This document shows, one piece after another, positions 1 through 8,990 of a DNA stretch of 64,000 nt. Source of the DNA: Hallella seregens ATCC 51272 (GTDB lineage: Bacteria > Bacteroidota > Bacteroidia > Bacteroidales > Bacteroidaceae); NCBI RefSeq assembly GCF_000518545.1, contig NZ_JADU01000010.1, positions 1-64,000 of the forward strand, written 5' to 3'. The notes beneath the pieces were generated by a model that was not told the origin of the DNA, did no database searches, and was given only the letters and a program-made list of their open reading frames with translations. Each line of letters begins with the position of its first letter. Position 1 is the stretch's first letter. The translations under genes and the position numbers were made by a program.

Positions 1-34
1 CCGTTTCAATCCACGCGCCTACGTGAGACGCGAC
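1..34 (-). CRISPR. Edge of a type I-C CRISPR array (one repeat visible)
   Basis: A 32-nt unit at 3-34 reads, on the minus strand, GTCGCGTCTC then ACGTAGGCGC then GTGGATTGAAAC. The GTCGC start and GTGGATTGAAAC end are the hallmark of type I-C repeats. The inner GCGTC/GGCGC can form a short stem around TCACGTA. Only two bases of the first spacer lie in the window, so array length is unknown. The repeat has the same orientation as the cas operon and sits just past cas2, so this is the leader-proximal end. The single-copy view limits certainty, but the sequence and the neighbouring type I-C genes agree. Confidence 0.88.
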
Positions 35-201
35 TGTATAAATTCGTAATATTTAGTACTCAGTTACTTATAAAGCACTTTTTGCGAACAGAATTCTTAA
101 AAACATAGAATAGAAAAAGAAACCAGTATGTTTTCCTGTAGCCAAAGGGTTGCGAACATTGCACCATTTCAGGTATAGCATAGGGTTCGCACAAAATTAA
201 G
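35..201 (-). promoter_or_regulatory. CRISPR leader
   Basis: AT-rich, gene-free stretch between the cas2 stop and the first repeat, where a leader driving array transcription and marking the spacer integration site is expected. The 9-mer TTGCGAACA occurs twice (82-90 and 150-158). A related inverted copy, TTCGCACA, lies at about 186-193. Repeated leader motifs are known to help Cas1-Cas2 or host factors find the integration end; that role here is inference. Confidence 0.7.
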
Positions 202-492
202 CTATATGATAAGCTCTTCCTCGATGTTTATTCCTCGAATTAATCCCATGGTTTCAACCTTAGCATGATAGTGGTTACCCAAATTATAAATACGGATGCT
301 ATCCTTTTGCTTGTTTATAATGTCTGACAGCAATATCTTCAGTTGAGCAAGCTGTGTGACATCTACAACACATTCAAATACAGAATTCTGCACTCGCTGT
401 CCATGATTCATGCAAATCTTTGCAACACCTTGTAATCGCTTACGACCATCCGGCGTTTCCGTGTTTACATCATAAGTAACGAGAATCAACAT
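202..492 (-). CDS. cas2: CRISPR-associated endoribonuclease Cas2
   Basis: A 96-residue protein of normal Cas2 size. It opens with the ferredoxin-like first strand LILVTYDVN, whose aspartate is the conserved acidic residue, and contains the usual RVQNSVFEC segment. Cas2 dimerises and bridges two Cas1 dimers in the complex that inserts new spacers at the leader end. It is the last gene of the cas operon, 4 bp after cas1, and the array leader follows directly. All expected parts are present, with no sign of damage. Confidence 0.95.
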   Translation of the reverse strand: MLILVTYDVNTETPDGRKRLQGVAKICMNHGQRVQNSVFECVVDVTQLAQLKILLSDIINKQKDSIRIYNLGNHYHAKVETMGLIRGINIEEELII

Positions 493-496
493 TATT

Positions 497-1531
497 TTAT
501 TGTATTAAAAAGACAGGATATCCATCTAAATCTCCACGAAGGAACCGCGCTAAGAGCATAGCTTGAATATAAGGAAGAAGACCTATAGGAACCTGCTCTT
601 TCAGATAAGGATGTAAGATGGATTCTTTCTTCCGCTTCTGCCAAGCTGATAAAATATTCCGCTTGCAAGAATCTGTCATCAATACATTGTCGGCCCCATT
701 GTCCAGAAAGTCGTTCGAAGTAACTTGGTTGCGATTGATGAGTGATAACACAAGCCGGTCACCGAGATAACCTCGAAATTCCTCCATCAGATCTAGTGCC
801 AAACTGATACGTCCCGGTCGGTCTGTATGGAGGAATCCTACATAAGGGTCAAGGCCCACTGTCTCCAAAGCAGACTGCACCTCGTGTGCCAAAAGTGTAT
901 AAACAAATGATAACATGGCATTTGTTTTGTCTTTCGGAGGGCGTCTATTCCTACCGTGAAAAGCAAAACTTTCTTTTTGATTAATTATCATATCATTGAA
1001 TAAAGAGAAATAGTTGACGGCTGCATCTCCTTCTATACCACGAAGTATATCCTTATTTGAGGCCCTCAAAGCAAATCTTTTGTTGAGACTCAAATTGCAA
1101 GACACTTCCTCTACCGCTTGTAGGTTTGATATACGATCTGCATAGTCACGCTTGAAGCGTTCAATGATTTTTCGAGAATTAAAAATTTTACCAGCAACTA
1201 TTGTACTACTGATAGATAGAGAAAAGGCTTCGTCATCTGCCAATCTATATTGCTTGCGACGGAGAAGTACATTACCATTGATGCTTCCCACCACTCGCGC
1301 TAAAAATTTTCCGTTGGGTGACAAGAAACACAAACCAACCCCGCGTTCAACGCAAAGATTCATAAGATAAGGTGAAGCTCCCATACGATTAAAGCATACA
1401 ATTCCTTCGATATTTAATATCGGGACACGAAGAACCTCATCGTTTCTCAGCTTAGCAATAATATTTTCACCATCTTTTGTCAGATAGATGTCTGGATTGG
1501 TAACATAAAGCGTATTAAGTAGTTTCCTCAT
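497..1531 (-). CDS. cas1: CRISPR-associated endonuclease Cas1 (type I-C)
   Basis: 344 residues, the usual length for subtype I-C Cas1. The N-terminal beta domain starts [15 protein letters not shown]. The C-terminal helical domain has the metal-binding pattern: a glutamate in LLAHEVQSAL, the histidine in GFLHTDRPG and the acidic cluster in ALDLMEEFR. Cas1 is the integrase of spacer acquisition and works with Cas2, and here Cas4. Its start overlaps the end of cas4 by 17 nt, which implies translational coupling within the adaptation module. Confidence 0.96.
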   Translation of the reverse strand: MRKLLNTLYVTNPDIYLTKDGENIIAKLRNDEVLRVPILNIEGIVCFNRMGASPYLMNLCVERGVGLCFLSPNGKFLARVVGSINGNVLLRRKQYRLADDEAFSLSISSTIVAGKIFNSRKIIERFKRDYADRISNLQAVEEVSCNLSLNKRFALRASNKDILRGIEGDAAVNYFSLFNDMIINQKESFAFHGRNRRPPKDKTNAMLSFVYTLLAHEVQSALETVGLDPYVGFLHTDRPGRISLALDLMEEFRGYLGDRLVLSLINRNQVTSNDFLDNGADNVLMTDSCKRNILSAWQKRKKESILHPYLKEQVPIGLLPYIQAMLLARFLRGDLDGYPVFLIQ

Positions 1532-2195
1532 CTTCCTCTATTTGTTTAAGATAATTCCTTACGGTAGAAGTTCTCTGTAAAGGTGCTATAAAGCACTTGT
1601 CCAAAAGCGAGCACGACTTACATTGCCGACGATATTCTGCCCGAGGAGTTATGCCTGAGGAGAATGCATCGTGCATCTCACGAGAATAACTTTCGACCAA
1701 TTGCCGCAGTGGTATGGATAAACTCACTTTCTCTCGATGCCGTGTCTCACCATAAAAGAAACTTCCCTCTGTAATATGGATACCATACATCTCTTCCAAG
1801 CACATTGCTTGCGCACACAACTGCACTTCATCTATCGGCTCTTTCTTTGGCCTGCCATGTTTGTATTCAAGCGGATAAACTTTCCATCTGCCTGAATATT
1901 TAGGAACAGTGATGCTATTTTCCTCATCATTAGTAGCACATAGTTCCAACATGTCTGCAACGCCAAAGAATCCTAACGAATGAGATTTGAGCGCAACAGA
2001 CCGTAAATGTACGATACTGCCATTGCGCTCTATTCTAAACGGGTTGTCCACTTTCCGGTGCATCCATGCACCTTCGACTGTCAGTCGGTTTTCTTGCCAC
2101 TGTTGCTCCACATGGATTAAGGCCCATTGCCGACGACAGAAAGCGAAGTGCTGAATGCCGGAAAGCATCAAAAGGTCATCATCGTCGTACATCAA
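1515..2195 (-). CDS. cas4: CRISPR-associated exonuclease Cas4
   Basis: 226 residues. The iron-sulfur cluster cysteines are visible as C20 (FAFCRRQW) and C192, C195 and C201 ([11 protein letters not shown]). The RecB-like nuclease core is marked by [12 protein letters not shown], with the glutamate and lysine of the active site. Cas4 trims prespacers and helps select those with a correct PAM before integration by Cas1-Cas2. It overlaps cas7 by 4 nt upstream and cas1 by 17 nt downstream. A distinct Cas4 next to Cas1 is typical of subtype I-C. Confidence 0.95.
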   Translation of the reverse strand: MMYDDDDLLMLSGIQHFAFCRRQWALIHVEQQWQENRLTVEGAWMHRKVDNPFRIERNGSIVHLRSVALKSHSLGFFGVADMLELCATNDEENSITVPKYSGRWKVYPLEYKHGRPKKEPIDEVQLCAQAMCLEEMYGIHITEGSFFYGETRHREKVSLSIPLRQLVESYSREMHDAFSSGITPRAEYRRQCKSCSLLDKCFIAPLQRTSTVRNYLKQIEEDEETT

Positions 2196-3043
2196 ATCAT
2201 CTCATCCAATAATTCTATCCCATTGGGAATACTGGCACGATCTATACTCACCTCGTAGTCACTGAATGTACGGGCGGGCTTACTTTCGTCTTTCTGTCGG
2301 ACTTTTACTAAATCAAACAACTGGTAAGACGGTGCATTACCTAACTCAGAAGAATGTTTAAAAACAATAAGTTTCCGAGGACACATCTGCCCCCGAGCTG
2401 CACTGTGATCCAAATCGAACATATTCTTCAATGCCTCCCAGAAAAGCTGCAGATCTTCCTCCGAGAAGCCTGTTTGTCTGGCCAGATTAGCAGAAATGAA
2501 ACCCTGCACTTGATAAAGTGCATAAGGAATAGTGTATTTACGCCCCATCGTTTGTCGTGTTCCCATCTCATTGGCGTCTGTATCCTTTGCATCTGTCACT
2601 GCCATACGGGTAATAGTATGCTCTGCCGTAATAATAGGTGAGACGGATCGCGAAAACGTCAGCTGAATCGGACCTCTCACTTGGCCGGCATTCTTTTTAC
2701 CCGTAGTCATTACAGCCCCAAAGGCACGTACATCATAGAAACGATTGCACATGGACTTACGTGCCTCTTCCTTCGTCTTGGTATCTTTTGCCGTATTGTT
2801 TATTGTATCATTGAGTACACTACCTTCCTTAATAAAGATATCATAGGGAGCCTCAAAGCCTTTAGTTGTTTGCACGTAGTTGCGAACCTTACGCTTCAAG
2901 CAAACATCTGACACAAGTCCATTTCCCGTTTCGGCATCAATTCGCGGCATATTGCCAGCATCTGGATCACCATTAGGATTGCCATCCACTACATCAAAAA
3001 GATAAATAAAATCGTACCTGTTTTTTAATTCTTCCATAATCAT
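2192..3043 (-). CDS. cas7c: Type I-C Cascade backbone subunit Cas7c (Csd2)
   Basis: 283 residues with the Csd2/Csh2 signature near the N terminus, [19 protein letters not shown], followed by the RRM-like core. Cas7 forms the helical filament of the interference complex that holds the crRNA. The start could be either of two methionines six bases apart (MIMEE). It lies 6 bp after cas8c and overlaps cas4 by 4 nt. I-C systems have no cas6, consistent with this operon. Confidence 0.95.
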   Translation of the reverse strand: MIMEELKNRYDFIYLFDVVDGNPNGDPDAGNMPRIDAETGNGLVSDVCLKRKVRNYVQTTKGFEAPYDIFIKEGSVLNDTINNTAKDTKTKEEARKSMCNRFYDVRAFGAVMTTGKKNAGQVRGPIQLTFSRSVSPIITAEHTITRMAVTDAKDTDANEMGTRQTMGRKYTIPYALYQVQGFISANLARQTGFSEEDLQLFWEALKNMFDLDHSAARGQMCPRKLIVFKHSSELGNAPSYQLFDLVKVRQKDESKPARTFSDYEVSIDRASIPNGIELLDEMI

Positions 3044-3049
3044 ATTATT

Positions 3050-4813
3050 TTAGTTGTTATTATTGTCTTGGAAGTTAGCCACCTCTTTCTTGGTATAGAA
3101 AAATTGTCGTTGATGATAATAGCCGATGGCAAACCGACTTTGGTCATCAAGGGAGAAATGGGTATCAAATCCTCGAGCATTTATATCAAGCATTACTTCC
3201 CCTTTCATTCGTTCATAATACACCTTTTCTTTCTCGCTTAATTTCACAAGATGATGGTTAGACAGATCTATTAATCGAGGGAACACAACAGACGGAGTTC
3301 GTGAAGCTGCCCCATAATAACGATCACGAATAGTTGCATTAAGCTTACCCGTAGCAGATTCTTCTTGAATTCTCTCAAGAATAGCAAAAAGTCGCCCACA
3401 GAGATACGCCTGATTCTTGTTTTCTAAGTCTAAAGCCATAGTAATATCCTTTTCTATATTTTGTTTATTGTTTCTATTCTTACGGTTAAGATATGCTTTC
3501 AGTAATCCGGCACGTCTACAATTAACTTTCCGGTCTGCCTTAATTCTACCTATACACTGCATTTGAGCCAATGCAGGAAAAGGCAGGTTTTCAATAGCTG
3601 CACGTACCATGCCATTGAAAAGTGTACGTGGCAAATTCTTCGTATCATTTTGCAAAGCTATATTAGCCAACAGCTCGTAAAGTGAGTAATATGGCTTGTC
3701 CATTTTCCCTCGTGAGATATTCAAATCCTCAAAATATTGTCGAATGTTTGCTCCTGCCTCTCTTACTGTTGTCTCTTCCCATAGTTTAACTGCGATGCGA
3801 GCCACATTAGGACTTAGCAAGAGGATATAAAAGCGTGTTTCGTCATTATCGTGAATCGTCCCTGACAAAGGAGCTTTCATCAAATGGCTTATCATCTCAA
3901 CACTTTTATCCGGATTATCCTTGGGTGGAGCAGCAAAAAAGAAAGAAAATTGATTTTCAAATTCATTCTCCCTGCTGGCCCAGAAAACCAAAGTATCTCC
4001 ACTAAAATAAAAATGATTCTTGCTATCCTTGGCGAGCATGGTATTCAATGCCATTGTATAGGCATTGTTGGCTTGTTGCGAGATTGGCGCATTGAGCCCC
4101 TGTTCCTTATGATAGGAGTCATAGCCTGCACCTTTTTGGAATCCCACTAATTTTGCCCCCATAGAACTGGCACCTATCAATGACACACTATTATTAAGGA
4201 CTGCTATTGGTTTGCGATCGCCATGAACAAGGCAGAGCCTCACAGGTGCATCCTTTCCATCCTCTCCATAGTCGATCGTTGAATCTACACCAACAGGTTC
4301 AAGCTGACCTAATATCTTAAATGCAAAATTTGTACCCTCCTTATTTATGCTATCTTCAAACAGAGCATCTTTTTTAATAGCATTCAAGTTGTCTTCAAAA
4401 ACCGTATAAAACTGCCTTACGGCATAGATACCCACATGATTAGGATTAAGCGAAACAAGACGGTCTATTTCCTTTACAAAAGATTCATTTTGTTTCTTGC
4501 CAGTCTGCACAGCATTCTCATCAGCCAAAGCCATCTTCTTAGGTAGACCAAGCACATATCCATAGTGATCCCATAGAATATTAGCAGTCTTCCAAGAGTT
4601 GGAGCCTGACCGTCCCCGTGCATGACACATACTAAAAGATTTAGCCTCTCGTTGCTTTCCCTCACCCTCATAGGTTTCTTCCAACTTTACGAAATGTCCA
4701 TCCTCCCGAATAACTATCAAATAAGGAATAGCCCTCCACTCACGTCCGTAAGGCGGCATTTCGTTAAGTGCAGCCTTACGCTGATAATATTCACATAATG
4801 CCTGAAGAATCAT
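3050..4813 (-). CDS. cas8c: Type I-C large subunit Cas8c (Csd1)
   Basis: 587 residues, the usual size of Csd1/Cas8c, starting MILQALCEYYQRK as family members do. It contains GRSGSNSWKTANILWDHYGY and the conserved C-terminal half with PYYSLYELLANIAL and FYTKKE. Cas8c recognises the PAM, supports R-loop formation and recruits Cas3. In several I-C systems an internal start within cas8c also yields a small Cas11-like subunit; I did not identify a clear one. The start overlaps the cas5 stop as ATGA. Confidence 0.94.
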   Translation of the reverse strand: MILQALCEYYQRKAALNEMPPYGREWRAIPYLIVIREDGHFVKLEETYEGEGKQREAKSFSMCHARGRSGSNSWKTANILWDHYGYVLGLPKKMALADENAVQTGKKQNESFVKEIDRLVSLNPNHVGIYAVRQFYTVFEDNLNAIKKDALFEDSINKEGTNFAFKILGQLEPVGVDSTIDYGEDGKDAPVRLCLVHGDRKPIAVLNNSVSLIGASSMGAKLVGFQKGAGYDSYHKEQGLNAPISQQANNAYTMALNTMLAKDSKNHFYFSGDTLVFWASRENEFENQFSFFFAAPPKDNPDKSVEMISHLMKAPLSGTIHDNDETRFYILLLSPNVARIAVKLWEETTVREAGANIRQYFEDLNISRGKMDKPYYSLYELLANIALQNDTKNLPRTLFNGMVRAAIENLPFPALAQMQCIGRIKADRKVNCRRAGLLKAYLNRKNRNNKQNIEKDITMALDLENKNQAYLCGRLFAILERIQEESATGKLNATIRDRYYGAASRTPSVVFPRLIDLSNHHLVKLSEKEKVYYERMKGEVMLDINARGFDTHFSLDDQSRFAIGYYHQRQFFYTKKEVANFQDNNNN

Positions 4814-5499
4814 CTCAATACCTCCTTACTGTTTATAGACGGGACAACAACCACGCCGTGCTCCATTTTAGCTCGAAAGAATAAGGCTTCAGCCGGTTTT
4901 TCTCCATAGTGGTCTTTAAAATCCATATCGTAAAGCATAATACCGAAGTCTCGCGTCTCAGGGATACATCCCTCTCCTTTTACGGGATCATTGATTAATT
5001 TAAATCCGCAGGAGAATTCTCTACATCCCAGATAGGGTTGATTGAAACATTGTCCTTTACTGGCCCTACGCTCAAACATCGCATTATACTTGCCGGGATT
5101 CTCCTCCCCAACTCTGTCTTTATGAGGACGAAACTGTGGTTCCCGCCGTTCAATAGGTATAAACTCCAATTCAGCATAGATTCGGTAGCGTACATCCCGC
5201 AACACCAAGCTCGATTTCTGCTGCCTGTTATCTTCTATGACAATGCCATCAGAAGACGGGCTCATTGTTTTTCCCACTTCGTTACGTTTGATACTAAACC
5301 ACTTGATAGGGTTTAATACCTCTATCCGAGTAATATTCCATCGAATGGCCGGCTTCCAAAAGATAGCATCAAAGATAGCCCTGGCCGCCGATGGTGTAAT
5401 CACGTCATAGCTTACACGTTCCACCTTCAGCTCTGGGCGGGTAAAGCAGGCATAGTTCCCCCAAACCTCCAAACAGAATTCTTTGTTAAAATATTCCAT
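4810..5499 (-). CDS. cas5c: Type I-C crRNA endoribonuclease Cas5c (Cas5d)
   Basis: 229 residues from the ATG at 5499 (MEYFNKEFCLEVWG). That start is chosen because it lies 4 bp past the cas3 stop, and the open frame further upstream runs inside cas3 without family similarity. The sequence YACFTRPELKVERVSYDVITPS is the standard Cas5d opening. In subtype I-C this protein replaces Cas6: it cuts the precursor crRNA and stays on its 5' handle within Cascade. It overlaps cas8c by 4 nt. Confidence 0.94.
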   Translation of the reverse strand: MEYFNKEFCLEVWGNYACFTRPELKVERVSYDVITPSAARAIFDAIFWKPAIRWNITRIEVLNPIKWFSIKRNEVGKTMSPSSDGIVIEDNRQQKSSLVLRDVRYRIYAELEFIPIERREPQFRPHKDRVGEENPGKYNAMFERRASKGQCFNQPYLGCREFSCGFKLINDPVKGEGCIPETRDFGIMLYDMDFKDHYGEKPAEALFFRAKMEHGVVVVPSINSKEVLR

Positions 5500-5503
5500 A
5501 ACT

Positions 5504-7699
5504 CTATAATATAATAGTATCGTCCAAATAGGGATTGTCATAAAATAGCCCCGTCTCCTTGCTATAACCTGTTGTGTCAGAAAGGTAATAAATATCATTA
5601 CCCATTTCCACAGCTCCCAAAGCGACAATTTGCTCCTTTTGCCACAACGGAATGCTGACACTGTAACGTTGCAGCTTCCTGAATAGCCACGATGACGGTC
5701 CATCATGTTGCAACTGCTCCATATACCGTTTTCCCTGATTACCATATGGCACAAAAACAGTCATGTTACTTTCCTTGATTAATAGGAAATTACGGGCAGC
5801 AGTAGCAAAATTGGGAGTTGGCACATATAATAGCTCTGCAATCTTAGCTTCATCAGTAGTATCCAATTTAGAATAATAATCTCTGAAATAAGCCTCTGTT
5901 ACACAAGGACTGAGGAAATCATCCATTCCTTGTTGCAGCATATCATCTGCAGCCTCAGCCGCCTTACGCACCTGTCCTCGCAGACGTGCATTCTCAAAAT
6001 CAAATACCACAACCTGCCCACGCTCCAGCCGTCCCTCACGGTTACAGCGGCCTGCGGCCTGTGCAATGGAGTCGAGGCCAGCCATTGCTCGATAGACCAC
6101 GGGGAAATCTATGTCTACTCCTGCCTCTATCAGCTGTGTGCTCACAACGATAATGGGCTCACCATGGTCAAGCTTCAGCCTTACCTCGTCAAGTTTATCC
6201 ATAATATGTTGCTGGCACATCATCTTTGAGAGATGAACGACAGGCACATTACTCTTTACATGCACAGCTTCAAAAAGCATTTTGGCATCTCTCCGTGTAT
6301 TAACCACACAAAGTATTCGCTCATATTTACAGATTTCCTCTGCCAAGCTATTATAAGTATATTTCTCTTTGACAAAGCTAATATCCACACGGCGCAACTG
6401 CTCAAAAAGCCGCATCTTATCTGTGACAATCTCCGTACTTTCCAGTCCTTGAAACTTAGCCATACCTGTCCCTATAATTCCAGACAAAGCGGGTTGTGTT
6501 GCAGTTGTCATGAGTATACTCACGCCAAAATAGCGCTGAAGCGATCTCAGCACATCGACAATAGGCTGTAGATTCACAGCCGGCAACATCTGCACCTCAT
6601 CGAGTATCAGGATAGAATTGACGATATTGTGCAGTTTACGGCACCGTGAACGCTTATTGGCATAAAGCGACTCAAAGAGCTGTACATTTGTTGTCACAAT
6701 GATAGGTGCATCCCAGTTCTCTGTGGCCAACTTCCATTTGACATTCTTCTCTTCATCCACGTCAACACTACTGTGATGCTCTATCACATTATCCTCCCCA
6801 AAGATGCTTTTCAAAATATTTGCGGTCTGGATAACGATGCTGGTATAAGGGATAGCAATGACGATACGCTGACATTTGTTTGCCTTTGCGTGCTCCATAG
6901 CCCACACCATCGAAGACAAAGTCTTACCCCCTCCCGTCGGCACCGTCAGTGTATAGATACCCCGAGAACCTTTACCACTTTCTCGACATAGTGATTGAAT
7001 GTTGTTTCTAATCTGGTTGATTGAAGTTGATTCTTTACTTTTGAACTGCTGTAAGAATATATCAAGTCGCAGCTTCAACTCTGCCATTGAAGCAAACTTA
7101 CCTCGTTGCTCATAGTCTTCTTCTTCCATAAACTTCTCTGTATCAAGACTATCGGCATCTACCAAACAGGAATAAAGCATACGAATCCATAAATGCCAAG
7201 CCATGGGATGTAATGCTTCTCGGTCAATATTTGGCTGTTCCAACAGAGGAATTTGGGTTGTCCCGAGCAGTTCCCTAATGCCATCAAGCACATGAACCTC
7301 TGTCAAATGGTGTTCCAGGTTGGCTTCTCCAGAACTTCTATAGTCGTGCAATCCCGCATGATGACCACAAATACAGTAAGCAACAGGAAGATACATGCCG
7401 CCTTGGAACAATTGCTCCTTGGCATAAACTGCTCCTGCTACGGCGTGAGTAACCTGTCCCGGATCCTTTATCGTCACATCTTGTCCCGAAGCCGCAAGTA
7501 TATGGTGTTGGAAATCTAAAGCATATTTACCAATGTCGTGCCACCAGCCACACAATTTTCCCCACCCTGCCGCATGAAATTCTGCAGCAAAGTCAGAGGC
7601 CAGTGCTGCCACTCCCCGGCAGTGTTCCTCTATGCTCTGGTTAGTCCATTGGCCATCATCATAACGTGTATGTGCAATATCACGTTGCCTTTCGCTCAT
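5504..7699 (-). CDS. cas3: CRISPR-associated nuclease/helicase Cas3 (HD domain first)
   Basis: 731 residues from the ATG at 7699. An N-terminal HD nuclease (H26, then WWHDIGK with H54-D55) is followed by a superfamily 2 helicase: Walker A TVPTGGGKTL, DEVQ box ILDEVQMLP, TTATQPAL and the arginine-rich motif QAAGRCNREG. Cas3 is recruited to Cascade-bound targets and degrades DNA processively. It is the first gene of the operon and its promoter lies about 30 bp upstream. A longer frame to 7753 exists but would include the promoter, so I reject it. Confidence 0.95.
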   Translation of the reverse strand: MSERQRDIAHTRYDDGQWTNQSIEEHCRGVAALASDFAAEFHAAGWGKLCGWWHDIGKYALDFQHHILAASGQDVTIKDPGQVTHAVAGAVYAKEQLFQGGMYLPVAYCICGHHAGLHDYRSSGEANLEHHLTEVHVLDGIRELLGTTQIPLLEQPNIDREALHPMAWHLWIRMLYSCLVDADSLDTEKFMEEEDYEQRGKFASMAELKLRLDIFLQQFKSKESTSINQIRNNIQSLCRESGKGSRGIYTLTVPTGGGKTLSSMVWAMEHAKANKCQRIVIAIPYTSIVIQTANILKSIFGEDNVIEHHSSVDVDEEKNVKWKLATENWDAPIIVTTNVQLFESLYANKRSRCRKLHNIVNSILILDEVQMLPAVNLQPIVDVLRSLQRYFGVSILMTTATQPALSGIIGTGMAKFQGLESTEIVTDKMRLFEQLRRVDISFVKEKYTYNSLAEEICKYERILCVVNTRRDAKMLFEAVHVKSNVPVVHLSKMMCQQHIMDKLDEVRLKLDHGEPIIVVSTQLIEAGVDIDFPVVYRAMAGLDSIAQAAGRCNREGRLERGQVVVFDFENARLRGQVRKAAEAADDMLQQGMDDFLSPCVTEAYFRDYYSKLDTTDEAKIAELLYVPTPNFATAARNFLLIKESNMTVFVPYGNQGKRYMEQLQHDGPSSWLFRKLQRYSVSIPLWQKEQIVALGAVEMGNDIYYLSDTTGYSKETGLFYDNPYLDDTIIL

Positions 7700-7731
7700 A
7701 CTTAGGTTTGATTTGAATAGGTTCTTAGTTG

Positions 7732-7739
7732 CAAAGTTA
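7732..7739 (-). promoter_or_regulatory. -7 box of the cas operon promoter
   Basis: TAACTTTG on the minus strand fits the Bacteroidota -7 consensus TAnnTTTG and lies 32 nt before the cas3 start. No good TTTG -33 box is present at the usual distance, so this may be a weak or activated promoter. Confidence 0.55.
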
Positions 7740-7789
7740 AGAAAAAAAGTCAAAGGCCGTACCCTTGAATGGGATTATTTTGCGGGTTA

Positions 7790-7821
7790 TTTGCCTATCC
7801 ACGGAGAATTAGTTAATTTTG
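7790..7821 (+). promoter_or_regulatory. mnmA promoter (-33 and -7 boxes)
   Basis: TTTG at 7790-7793, exactly 20 bp of spacer, then TAATTTTG at 7814-7821: a textbook Bacteroidota promoter. The predicted transcript start is only a few bases before the ATG at 7827, so the message should have almost no 5' leader. Confidence 0.75.
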
Positions 7822-7826
7822 CAAAC

Positions 7827-8909
7827 ATGAATATTGAGGAGATCAAGGACAAGCGCATCGCCGTGCTACTCTCGGGTGGCGTGGACAGTTCCGTGGTGGT
7901 TTACGAACTGGCCAGCTTGGGACTTCACCCCGACTGCTTCTACATCAAGATTGGTCCCGAGGAACAAGAGGAATGGGACTGCTCGTCAGAGGAGGATCTG
8001 GAGATGGCCACGGCCGTGGCTGCCCGGTACGGCTGCAGGCTGCAGGTGGTGGATTGCCATCAAGAATACTGGAACCAGGTGACACGTTACACCATGGAAA
8101 AGGTCAAGGCTGGGTTCACGCCCAACCCCGATGTGATGTGCAACCGCCTCATCAAGTTTGGTGCTTTCGACGAGAAGATGGGGCATGCCTACGACCTTAT
8201 CGCCACGGGACACTATGCGCAGACGGAGTGGATAGACGGCCGCAAGTGGCTCACCACAAGTCCGGACCCGGTGAAAGACCAGACCGACTTCCTGGCACAG
8301 ATCTATCAATGGCAACTCAAGAAAGCTATCTTTCCCATCGGACACTTTGAAAAGAACGAGGTGCGCGAGATTGCCGAACGCGAGCATCTCATCAATGCCC
8401 ACCGCAAAGACTCGCAGGGCATCTGCTTCCTGGGCAACATAGACTATAACGAATACGTGCGCCGCTACCTTGGCGAGCAGCCGGGCGACATCGTAGAACA
8501 GGAAACGGGAAAGAAGATTGGCGAGCATCGGGGCCTCTGGTTCCACACCATCGGGCAGCGCAAGGGACTCGGACTGGGCGGCGGGCCTTGGTTTGTCATT
8601 CGGAAAGACGTAGCCCGCAACACGCTCTACGTGAGTCATGGTTACGACCCGCAGGATGCCTACAAGCAGGATTTCCCCATTCATGGCTTCGACTTTCTCA
8701 CCGAAGGGGTGAGCGACCTACCCCGCGAAGTGACGTTCAAGATTCGCCACACACCCGAATACCATCCGGCCCGCACGGAACGCATTGGCGAAGGACAATA
8801 CCTCATACACTCGGCCAAGCCCATCCACGGCGTGGCCCCCGGCCAGTTTTGCGTGGTCTACGACAAGCGGCACCACAAGTGTTACGGCTCCGGCGAGATT
8901 TGCGAATAG
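7827..8909 (+). CDS. mnmA: tRNA-specific 2-thiouridylase MnmA
   Basis: 360 residues, the normal length. The ATG at 7827 is chosen because the promoter boxes end at 7821 and family similarity starts there. The PP-loop ATP-binding motif is LLSGGVDSSV near residues 12-21. The two catalytic cysteines sit in NPDVMCNRLIKF and DSQGICFLG. MnmA adenylates U34 in the anticodon of Lys, Glu and Gln tRNAs and exchanges oxygen for sulfur. It is a single-gene unit, divergent from the cas operon. A small hairpin without a T-run (8909-8923) follows the stop. Confidence 0.97.
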   Translation: MNIEEIKDKRIAVLLSGGVDSSVVVYELASLGLHPDCFYIKIGPEEQEEWDCSSEEDLEMATAVAARYGCRLQVVDCHQEYWNQVTRYTMEKVKAGFTPNPDVMCNRLIKFGAFDEKMGHAYDLIATGHYAQTEWIDGRKWLTTSPDPVKDQTDFLAQIYQWQLKKAIFPIGHFEKNEVREIAEREHLINAHRKDSQGICFLGNIDYNEYVRRYLGEQPGDIVEQETGKKIGEHRGLWFHTIGQRKGLGLGGGPWFVIRKDVARNTLYVSHGYDPQDAYKQDFPIHGFDFLTEGVSDLPREVTFKIRHTPEYHPARTERIGEGQYLIHSAKPIHGVAPGQFCVVYDKRHHKCYGSGEICE

Positions 8910-8990
8910 CCCTGAGGCAGGGCCAACCCGCCCCATTCCCATGGCAATGATAGGTGTTGCCGCCATCGTCATCCGGCAGAAGCGGGGCAA

